Shown one piece after another: positions 18,487-25,251 of a stretch of 64,000 bases of DNA. The stretch spans positions 186,001-250,000 of the forward strand of contig CANQWR010000002.1 in assembly GCA_947627625.1 (NCBI GenBank), in the 5' to 3' direction. Under the pieces are notes generated by a model that saw only the letters and a list, made by a program, of their open reading frames with translations, searched no databases and was not told the DNA's origin. The translations under genes and the position numbers were made by a program. This stretch comes from an uncultured Ruminococcus sp. (GTDB taxonomy: Bacteria; Bacillota; Clostridia; Oscillospirales; Ruminococcaceae). Numbering within the stretch: position 1 is the first letter of the stretch; each line of letters starts with the position of its first letter.

Positions 18487-19833
18487 ATGGTTAATCTTAA
18501 AGTCGGTCAGGAAGTTGAGCTTGAATACGGCGGAAAAGCCATTGTCAAGAGAGAGATAGGCAGAGGCGGTCAGGGAAGTGTCTATCTTGTCGAATATAAC
18601 GGCATGGAGTGGGCACTCAAATGGTATGACAGCAGTAAATTCAGGGATATAGCCGAATTTCGTAAAAATCTCAAAAATATTGTGAGCGACGGCTCTCCGT
18701 ACAACAAATTTGTATGGCCAAAATATCTCACTAAACAGAGTGAAGATGGTCAGTTCGGATGTCTTACGGAGATGGTCCCGGAGAGTTTTGACTCTTTTGT
18801 GAATATCCTCAGAGATTTCAAGGTGGTGACAGACCCTCTCACTTCGCATCTTGTGAGGAAGCCTGTCAGATTCACAAGGCTCTACGCAATGGTGACGGCT
18901 GCTATAAATATAGTGAACACTTTCCGCAAACTCCACACGGCGGGCAAGTGTTTCCAGTATCTCAACGACGGAGCGTTCTTTGTAAATATCGAGACAGGTG
19001 CGGTACTGATAGGAAGCTGTGACAATATAACTGCGGAGAATATGGACATGGGTATAACGGGCAAACCCGGCTATACAGCTCCCGAATACGTTCTCGGCAA
19101 GGCAAAACCAAGCAGGCAGACTGACTATTACGCCCTTGCGGTAGCCCTTTTCAAGGTCCTGTTCAGGGGAGATCCTCTTGAGGGCAGAAAAGTTGTAATG
19201 GACATATGTCTGACTGAAGAGGACGTTCTGAAACACTACGGCGAAAAGGCACTGTTTGTCATGCACCCCGATGACGATTCAAACAGACCTGTAAGGGGTA
19301 TCCACGACAATATAATAAAATTCTGGGACACCTACCCCGAATATATAAAAGATGCTTTTGTGAAGTCCTTTACGGAGGGTATTTCAGATCCCGAAAAGCG
19401 TCTTGATGAGGACCAGTGGCAGGAGATCTTCATACGCCTGCGTTCAGAGATAATACAGTGTGACATATGCGGCAGAACTAACTTTGTCTCACTGTTTGAC
19501 AAAATAGATTCGACTACATACAAGTGTCCGAAATGCGGATACGACATAGCTACAATACATTTCAGCAACTACGACTGGAGACTGCCCGTGTACAAGGGAC
19601 GTAAATTCTACGAGTGCGAGATAAACCCGTTTTCGGACGATTTTCTCAGTGTCTCGGGAGAAGTGGTTGAGAATAAACTCCGCCCCGGAGTTATGGGAAT
19701 AAAGAACTGTTCTTCGAGAACATGGAAGGCGAAAATGCCTGACGGGCAGTTTCACGATGTCGGTCCGGGAAAGGGTTTCCCACTCTGGCAAGGTCTTGAA
19801 ATAGACTTCGGCAGAGTCAAGGCTAAGATGTGA
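18487..19833 (+). CDS. TerY-P-type protein kinase-like protein with zinc ribbon
   Basis: A 448-residue cytoplasmic protein. The kinase domain (about 10-300) has a good Gly loop (IGRGGQGSVY), the ATP lysine (ALKWYD) and a TAPE motif. The catalytic loop, which in this family resembles QDLNEGN, reads QYLNDGA, so the catalytic Asp is Tyr and the metal-binding Asn is Ala; the following strand reads IGSCDN where family members usually have an Asp. A zinc ribbon (CDICG...CPKCG, about 321-347) and an FHA-like beta domain (about 360-448) follow. It heads a unit with vWA and PP2C genes, the known TerY-P triad. It may be an inactive or much altered kinase acting as the scaffold. Confidence 0.85.
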   Translation: MVNLKVGQEVELEYGGKAIVKREIGRGGQGSVYLVEYNGMEWALKWYDSSKFRDIAEFRKNLKNIVSDGSPYNKFVWPKYLTKQSEDGQFGCLTEMVPESFDSFVNILRDFKVVTDPLTSHLVRKPVRFTRLYAMVTAAINIVNTFRKLHTAGKCFQYLNDGAFFVNIETGAVLIGSCDNITAENMDMGITGKPGYTAPEYVLGKAKPSRQTDYYALAVALFKVLFRGDPLEGRKVVMDICLTEEDVLKHYGEKALFVMHPDDDSNRPVRGIHDNIIKFWDTYPEYIKDAFVKSFTEGISDPEKRLDEDQWQEIFIRLRSEIIQCDICGRTNFVSLFDKIDSTTYKCPKCGYDIATIHFSNYDWRLPVYKGRKFYECEINPFSDDFLSVSGEVVENKLRPGVMGIKNCSSRTWKAKMPDGQFHDVGPGKGFPLWQGLEIDFGRVKAKM

Positions 19834-19898
19834 TAATGCTGTTGCGGTTTTCTGCAAAACGGTCAAAAACAGCCAAATAGAAAGGGAGTATTTGTTTT

Positions 19899-20723
19899 AT
19901 GAGTAATAAAAATAATAAATCTGCTCAGGAGAGTGTAAAGGAGAATACAAGAGCTTCAAGTCTTCTTGATTTCGACGACGATGACCCGCTTGGTGCGACT
20001 GCCGTCTCGAAAAAGAGCCTTGTAATATTCTTTCTGATAGACACTTCCGGAAGTATGAAGGGCAAAAAGATGGGAGAGCTTAACACCGTCATGGAGGAGC
20101 TTATCCCCGAAATACGCCGTGTTGGTGAAGCCGACACGGACGTTAAAATAGCCGTTCTGACATTTTCAACGGACATAGCGTGGATGTACTCAATTCCGAT
20201 TTCAATTGAGGAGTTTGAGTGGTCAAGGCTTGAAGCAAGCGGTGTCACGAGTATGGGTGCGGCTTTTCAGGAGCTGTCTGCAAGAATGTCAAGAAACAGT
20301 TTCCTGAACTCTCCGTCACTGTCGTTTGCACCCGTAATATTCCTTATGACGGACGGCTATCCGTCTGACGACTACAGAGAGGGACTGAAAGCACTACAGT
20401 CAAACAGCTGGTACAAATTCGGTCTCAAAGCTGCTCTCGGCATAGGAAATGAAGCTAATGACGAAATGCTTGCGGAGTTCACAGGTTCAAAGGACACGGT
20501 TGTACACGCCTATTCGGGCGGACAGCTTGCACAGATGATAAAAGTCGTAGCCGTAACGGCTTCACAGATAGGAAGTAAGAGTATGACTCTCTCCGATGAG
20601 ACAAACAAGGAGCTTACCGAGGAGGACGTAATGACTGCAAAGCAGAAGATGCTCGGTCAGCAGATTCAGGAGCTTGTTAAGCAGGACGATTCCAACGATG
20701 TCTCTTTCGACACAGGTTGGTAA
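19899..20723 (+). CDS. TerY-like von Willebrand factor A domain protein
   Basis: A 274-residue soluble vWA protein. The metal-ion-dependent adhesion site is complete: DTSGSMKG (about residue 48), the Thr in GVTSMG (about 112) and the Asp in MTDGYPSDD (about 150). An acidic N-terminal stretch (FDDDDPLG) and a Gln/Glu-rich C-terminus flank the domain. Ribosome site AAGGGAG upstream of ATG 19899. In TerY-P systems the vWA partner is thought to be the phosphorylated or bound client that assembles with metal- and phage-stress proteins. It lies 65 bases after the kinase-like gene and 34 before the phosphatase. Confidence 0.88.
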   Translation: MSNKNNKSAQESVKENTRASSLLDFDDDDPLGATAVSKKSLVIFFLIDTSGSMKGKKMGELNTVMEELIPEIRRVGEADTDVKIAVLTFSTDIAWMYSIPISIEEFEWSRLEASGVTSMGAAFQELSARMSRNSFLNSPSLSFAPVIFLMTDGYPSDDYREGLKALQSNSWYKFGLKAALGIGNEANDEMLAEFTGSKDTVVHAYSGGQLAQMIKVVAVTASQIGSKSMTLSDETNKELTEEDVMTAKQKMLGQQIQELVKQDDSNDVSFDTGW

Positions 20724-20757
20724 TCTACAAATATAATCGGAAGGAGTTTTTATTGCC

Positions 20758-21660
20758 ATGTTCAACGGTTTCAGCCATTCCGTCATAGGTCAGAGCCACG
20801 TTCTGAGGAACCTTGTCTGTCAGGACAGTTCCTCACACGAGGTCAATGAAAACTATGCCGTTGCGGTCGTCGCTGACGGTCACGGAAGTAAAAAACACTT
20901 CAGAAGTCACATAGGTTCGGCATCGGCAGTCGAGGCGACTCTTGAGACGATAGCCAAGTTCTACAAAGACCCCGATGATTTTGAGGAAAAATTCTTGCGG
21001 GACAGCAGGCTTGTCACGAGGAGTATTGAAAAGCAGATTCTCTGTGTCTGGAACGACAAAATAATGAAACACCTTGAGGAAAACCCCATAACAAGGGAGG
21101 AGAGAGGTCCTTTTACCCTTGACGAGTTCGACAAAATTCCGCCCGCCTCCTATTACGGAACTACCCTTATAGTGGCGGTTATGGGAAAAAATTTCTCTTT
21201 CGGCTTTCAGATAGGAGACGGCAGTCTTGTAGCGGTGTACGATGACGGCGAAACGGTTATGCCGATTGAGGACGACGAGTCCGCACCCGCAAACGTCACG
21301 GCTTCGATATGCAACTCAAACGCAATAGGTCTTTTCAAGATGTTCAGAATAGACAGCAGACCTCTCCTTGCACTTTTCACGTCAACAGACGGTCTTTACA
21401 CGTCTTTCGGAAGCGACAACGATTTTCTTGACTATCACACAATAATTGCGAGTCAGCTGCCCGATATAGAGACGTTTGAGCCGTCAATCGTTAAAAATAT
21501 GACCAAGAGGACGCATTTCGGAACAGAGGACGATATTTCCTTTTCTTGTGCGTATAATAAAGACCTTGTCGCCGAAAAAGCACAGGTTCTTGTTGACAAA
21601 GTCGCTGAAAACAAGCAGAAGGCAGCCGAGAGAAAAGCTAAGTTGCTGAACAGAATGTGA
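20758..21660 (+). CDS. PP2C-family Ser/Thr phosphatase of the TerY-P-like triad
   Basis: A 300-residue PPM/PP2C phosphatase. Metal-binding motifs are visible: VADGHGS (about residue 41), STDGLY (about 217) and EDDISF (about 258), so it looks catalytically competent, unlike the kinase partner. About 30 C-terminal residues form a charged helix. AAGGAG lies 11 bases before the ATG. Last gene of the unit, with a strong terminator 40 bases on. It probably removes phosphates from the vWA protein or other clients of the triad. Confidence 0.9.
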   Translation: MFNGFSHSVIGQSHVLRNLVCQDSSSHEVNENYAVAVVADGHGSKKHFRSHIGSASAVEATLETIAKFYKDPDDFEEKFLRDSRLVTRSIEKQILCVWNDKIMKHLEENPITREERGPFTLDEFDKIPPASYYGTTLIVAVMGKNFSFGFQIGDGSLVAVYDDGETVMPIEDDESAPANVTASICNSNAIGLFKMFRIDSRPLLALFTSTDGLYTSFGSDNDFLDYHTIIASQLPDIETFEPSIVKNMTKRTHFGTEDDISFSCAYNKDLVAEKAQVLVDKVAENKQKAAERKAKLLNRM

Positions 21661-21699
21661 GAGTTTGACTTAGTTAATAATTTGGATTAAAATAAAAAA

Positions 21700-21745
21700 A
21701 TGCGGTTCGGGTTTATTTGAAAACCCCGGGCCGCATATGTTTTTT
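21700..21745 (+). terminator. Terminator of the TerY-P-like operon
   Basis: ATGCGG (21700-21705) pairs with CCGCAT (21731-21736), with an inner stem of GC and GU pairs, followed by a T run. Confidence 0.8.
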
Positions 21746-21763
21746 GTAATTAAAATTAAAAAA

Positions 21764-21797
21764 AGCCGTGTGGAAAAGTCACACGGCAGTTTTTTTG
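21764..21797. terminator. Bidirectional terminator between convergent genes
   Basis: GCCGTGTG (21765-21772) with CACACGGC (21780-21787). T7 follows on the plus strand; on the minus strand the stem is followed by a T run (A run in the text), serving the gene at 21807. Confidence 0.8.
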
Positions 21798-21806
21798 TGC
21801 TGATGT

Positions 21807-22322
21807 TTACTTGATAGATATACCCCAACTCGTTCCGACTTTGTTGTAGAGCTTGAGTTTCGCCTTGCTTCTGTAGACCTTTGAAAACTGCGTTATTCCG
21901 ACAAAAGCGACAACGGACAGGACTGCACCGACAATTATTCCGACGACTCCCTTTATGACAAAAATCGAGAGAACCCAGATTATCACGAGTGCGACTATAA
22001 TAATGGGCAGGTCAAATGTTGCGAAAGTCTTTCCCGTAGCTTTGAGATAGCGACCAATGTCGTCCTCCGTCAGCTTTTCATAGTAGCGTGCAACGAAATC
22101 ATCAGGTCTTATCCATTTGCAGAATTCCTTTACATCAGCGAAAGAAGCGGTGAAGTCCTGATTTGTACGGGACACACGGTATTTGACATTAGTACCGCTG
22201 CCGCCCTGTTCAGTACCCATGATATGTACCACAGAACCCATTTTGGCTTGATTCGGCAGGGACTTTGTAACAACATACTTTCTGTCAATAGCTTCTTCGA
22301 TATCGTAAAGCATGAATGCCAT
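21807..22322 (-). CDS. Small membrane protein of unknown function
   Basis: A 171-residue protein: about 100 soluble N-terminal residues with no recognised domain, two adjacent membrane helices (about 107-127 and 129-150) and a short basic C-terminus. The ATG at 22322 follows GGAAG by 7 bases and replaces the longer track start at 22400. I do not recognise the family. It faces the TerY-P-like triad convergently, so a shared job is only a guess. Two minus-strand promoters and a possible structured leader lie upstream. Confidence 0.7.
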   Translation of the reverse strand: MAFMLYDIEEAIDRKYVVTKSLPNQAKMGSVVHIMGTEQGGSGTNVKYRVSRTNQDFTASFADVKEFCKWIRPDDFVARYYEKLTEDDIGRYLKATGKTFATFDLPIIIVALVIIWVLSIFVIKGVVGIIVGAVLSVVAFVGITQFSKVYRSKAKLKLYNKVGTSWGISIK

Positions 22323-22365
22323 ATAGTTTCTTCCTTTCATATAGATTTTTATGTTCCCTTGTATT

Positions 22366-22394
22366 ATTATAACATACTTTGGGAATAATTTCAA
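22366..22394 (-). promoter_or_regulatory. Proximal sigma-A promoter of the small membrane protein gene
   Basis: On the minus strand TTGAAA (22394-22389), 17 nt, TATAAT (22371-22366), about 45 bases before the start codon. Confidence 0.65.
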
Positions 22395-22454
22395 TAGCAA
22401 GTCAAGAAAATTTATAAAAATTGATATAATATTTTCTGAATTATTTTTTCATAA

Positions 22455-22535
22455 GCGGTGTACACTCAAAAAGCGGAGGAGTTACGACAGAGGGAAGTCA
22501 CCTCAGCAACACAAAAAGCGTGTACACAATCGACT
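22455..22535 (-). ncRNA. Candidate structured RNA or leader bounded by GTGTACAC
   Basis: GTGTACAC occurs at 22458-22465 and 22520-22527, each next to an AAAAAGCG segment, and the two copies can pair to close a loop of about 55 nt that contains GAGG/CCTC complementarity. A consensus minus-strand promoter begins just upstream. No T run follows, so it could be part of a long leader of the membrane-protein gene rather than a free RNA. GTGTACAC is itself palindromic and could instead be a protein-binding pair. Confidence 0.35.
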
Positions 22536-22541
22536 ACTATA

Positions 22542-22571
22542 ATTATAACATACTTCACAGACAGATGTCAA
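22542..22571 (-). promoter_or_regulatory. Distal minus-strand sigma-A promoter
   Basis: TTGACA (22571-22566), 18 nt, TATAAT (22547-22542). It directs transcription into the GTGTACAC-bounded element. Confidence 0.65.
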
Positions 22572-22617
22572 GTTTATATTTAATGATTTTCTGCAAAAAT
22601 TTTCCGACGCTGAAAAA

Positions 22618-22699
22618 ATAGTGTTTTTTTATATTTTTTATATTTTTTATATTTTAATATTTTAATATTTGAATATATATTTTAATATATTTATTATAA
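22618..22699. repeat. AT-only simple repeat
   Basis: Runs of TATATTTTT and TTTAATA units, without coding potential. Confidence 0.6.
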
Positions 22700-22737
22700 C
22701 ACTCCCCCCGTATTCTTTCGGAGACACGAGGGGAGTG
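22700..22737 (-). terminator. Hairpin after the lipoprotein gene
   Basis: CACTCCCC (22700-22707) pairs with GGGGAGTG (22730-22737), 13 bases past the minus-strand stop. The following bases on that strand are AT-rich but not a pure T run. Confidence 0.5.
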
Positions 22738-22750
22738 AATAGAAAACAGA

Positions 22751-23743
22751 TTACTGTCCATCTATTGAGAAGTCGTCAAAAGTACCCTCCTGAACAAATT
22801 CGAGATATTCGGTAGTGCCGTCCTCCCAGTTTATGATAATCTGGTTATCACTTGGGAAAGAAATTTCGCCGTTTGTGGAGTTATCGGCGGCACCGAAGTG
22901 GAATACGGCACTTGAGCCGTCTATTTCGTAGTCAAAAGCCAGACCCCTGCTTGTGTCCTTGCTGAGGAACTGTCCGCCCGTGCCGTCGTCATAGAAGCAG
23001 AAATATCTGTCGTAGTCGAGACCCGTTGCGGACCAGATACCGCTTTTTATAGTGCCGCTTGAGACGTTACCGCTGTCTGAGGGCTGTTCGGAATTTTCAA
23101 GATTTTCGGGATTTTCCGACGAAGGCTGAGACTGAGACTGTCCGTTTTCATTGGAGCTGTCGGAGTCATCGGAATTGTAGTAGAGAGTTTCTGTGATACC
23201 GCTGTCCCAAGTGAGGTACATAACGTCATTGCTCTCGACATACATAGTAGCATAAGCGTCATAGCCGTCCATGTGGAAAGTTATATAGACATCATATACT
23301 TCATAGGCGAACGAAATCGGCACACCGCCGTTTACAGATGTAATAGTTCCGCTGCCGTCCTCGTTGAAAGTAATATATCTGTCGTCAAAGCCCGTGGCGT
23401 ACCACTGACCGTATCTGATGGGACCGTCAATTTCCTCTTCAGTGGAGGGCTGTTCGGTAGTTTCGGCGGAATTGTCGGCAGTTGTCGCCTGAGAGGTTTT
23501 TTCCGTGGTAGAACCGGAAGTACCCTCGGTAGTTTCGGAGGAGTCATTTGTTGTGTCCGTGCCGTCAGCAGTAACTACATCAGAGGGAAGAGTATTTACG
23601 TCTGTTCCGCCCTCATCGGTGGTAATTTCCGAATCCGAGCCTGTAGCATTTGGGTCAACGGGTTCGGAGGGAACTGTGCAAGCTGTGGCAGTGAGAGTCA
23701 TCAGCAAAGAGGTAAATAAAGCAATCATTCTGACTTTTTTCAT
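22751..23743 (-). CDS. Lipoprotein with two copies of a beta-rich domain
   Basis: A 330-residue secreted lipoprotein. Signal peptide with lipobox ending TATAC (Cys about residue 22); Thr/Ser/Glu-rich low-complexity linker (about 25-110); domain 1 (about 112-195, beginning YGQWYATGFDDRYITF); Ser/Asn/Gln-rich linker; domain 2 (about 228-322, beginning SGIWSATGLDYDRYFCF). The two domains align over a WxATG...RY.xF...DGxG...W..G.TE.L pattern and so arose by duplication. ATG 23743 with AAAGGAGAG gives the proper signal peptide; the track start at 23806 does not. I do not recognise the family; surface location is well supported. Confidence 0.75.
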   Translation of the reverse strand: MKKVRMIALFTSLLMTLTATACTVPSEPVDPNATGSDSEITTDEGGTDVNTLPSDVVTADGTDTTNDSSETTEGTSGSTTEKTSQATTADNSAETTEQPSTEEEIDGPIRYGQWYATGFDDRYITFNEDGSGTITSVNGGVPISFAYEVYDVYITFHMDGYDAYATMYVESNDVMYLTWDSGITETLYYNSDDSDSSNENGQSQSQPSSENPENLENSEQPSDSGNVSSGTIKSGIWSATGLDYDRYFCFYDDGTGGQFLSKDTSRGLAFDYEIDGSSAVFHFGAADNSTNGEISFPSDNQIIINWEDGTTEYLEFVQEGTFDDFSIDGQ

Positions 23744-23762
23744 TTTTTTCTCTCCTTTTATT

Positions 23763-23792
23763 ATTATAGTTTCATAAAAAAATCGTTGTAAA
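23763..23792 (-). promoter_or_regulatory. Probable promoter of the lipoprotein gene
   Basis: Minus strand TTTACA (23792-23787), 18 nt, TATAAT (23768-23763), close upstream of the start codon, so the leader would be very short. Confidence 0.45.
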
Positions 23793-23915
23793 GTCCGGCA
23801 GGGCAAACATAACAGAGAAAATATATCCGGACAATACTATTCTATCATATTATGTCGTAAATGTCAATGATTAAAAGAAAAAAATAACCGATTTGCATTC
23901 AATTTGTAATTTTTT

Positions 23916-24019
23916 ATTAGAACGATAGGAGGCAGGGGGCGTTGCCCCCTGAACCCCCATTGGGGGCTCTGCCCCCAACCCCCCGCTGGGGGGAAGAATC
24001 CCCCCAGACCCCCCATGAT
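23916..24019 (-). repeat. GC-run repeat, reverse copy 4
   Basis: Opens ATTAGAACGATAGGAGGCAG, closes CCCCATGAT, then continues ATTCCCACAG as at 13.6 kb. It lies between divergent genes. Confidence 0.88.
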
Positions 24020-24091
24020 TATTCCCACAGAGGAAACACACCCCCGCCAAAGGGTTAAATCCCTCACAAGGCAGAGTTCACCACAGGGCTA

Positions 24092-24120
24092 TTGACAAAT
24101 CCGTCAAGTTGTGTTAAAAT
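24092..24120 (+). promoter_or_regulatory. Sigma-A promoter of the CPBP protease gene
   Basis: TTGACA (24092-24097), 17 nt, TAAAAT (24115-24120). Confidence 0.7.
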
Positions 24121-24161
24121 TATCAGAAGTGAAAAAATAACTTGAAAATGAGGTATTTTTT

Positions 24162-25238
24162 ATGGATATTAAAAATATAAAAAAAGACTTGCGGAGAGTG
24201 TCAAATATAAACTCCCTCCTGATGCTTATATTTTTCGCACTGGTTTTCGGAATTTCCTTGCTTATATTGCCTGTCTCACGCCTTTTTGCGGACGTGGACA
24301 CCGAAATTTTTTACAGTGTCGAAATGCTTGTGAGTTATGTGCTTCAGGACGTTGTGTGCATAGGCGGAACGGTTTTAGTCTACAGGCTGACTAAACAGGG
24401 CAGGAAGTCCGCCGAGAATTACAGACTTTTTTCAAAGCCGAAAGTGAGTGCGAAGTGGGTAGTCCGACATATATTCATAGGGATGTTTTTCACATACGGC
24501 ACGGCGTTTTTGTCAAATATTTTATTCAGCATAATACAGATGATTTTCGGGATAGAGATGTACGCCGTGGACTTCACCGCCGAAAACAACGCAGTATCAA
24601 TATTCACAAATATATTTGCAATGATGTTCCTCGCACCGTTTTTTGAGGAAGTGTTTTTCAGGGGGACTGTCCTCAGAAATGTCTCTAAATACGGCACATG
24701 GTCGGCGATAGTGGCAAGCGGAATATTTTTCGGACTTTGGCACATGAACTACCAGCAGACTATTTTTGCGTCTGTGATGGGAATTTACGCAGGATTTATG
24801 ACTTACAAGTCGAAATCGCTGATACCGTCAATGACACTCCATTTCTGCATAAACACCATAGGAGCAGTTCAATCAATAGCTATGGCAGGGCTTGACCTTG
24901 AAAAACCGGTGTCTGAAAACACAGCTGACAACATAGCGTACATGACATCTTACATGATCATGCACGTTGAACAGATCGCCGTCATGGCGTTTCTTGAAGT
25001 GCTTGTGATAGGCTGTGTTGTGACAGGACTTGTGCTTTTTATACTTGAGATTAAAAAGCACAGGGAGAGTTATAAACTTGAGCCGATAGTTCCCGAAAAT
25101 TTAGAAAACAGCGGGGAGAGTGCGGAAAAACTTTCCGAAGTCCAGAAAACAGGGGTTTATTTTTCCGCACCCGTCACAATTTTTGTGATAATCATGCTGA
25201 TAGGACTGACTGTTATAAGGGCAATGGGTTTATTTTGA
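24162..25238 (+). CDS. CPBP-family intramembrane metalloprotease
   Basis: A 358-residue membrane protein with about eight helices. The three CPBP/Abi motifs are present: EEVFFRG (about residue 163), FGLWHMN (about 187) and a histidine motif in MTLHFCIN (about 225). Such proteins cleave or modify membrane substrates such as CAAX peptides, bacteriocin precursors or anti-sigma factors. The N- and C-terminal extensions (about 40 and 100 residues) are longer than the core. GAGGT lies 7 bases before the ATG. Single-gene unit; substrate unknown. Confidence 0.88.
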   Translation: MDIKNIKKDLRRVSNINSLLMLIFFALVFGISLLILPVSRLFADVDTEIFYSVEMLVSYVLQDVVCIGGTVLVYRLTKQGRKSAENYRLFSKPKVSAKWVVRHIFIGMFFTYGTAFLSNILFSIIQMIFGIEMYAVDFTAENNAVSIFTNIFAMMFLAPFFEEVFFRGTVLRNVSKYGTWSAIVASGIFFGLWHMNYQQTIFASVMGIYAGFMTYKSKSLIPSMTLHFCINTIGAVQSIAMAGLDLEKPVSENTADNIAYMTSYMIMHVEQIAVMAFLEVLVIGCVVTGLVLFILEIKKHRESYKLEPIVPENLENSGESAEKLSEVQKTGVYFSAPVTIFVIIMLIGLTVIRAMGLF

Positions 25239-25251
25239 TTAAATTAAAAAT

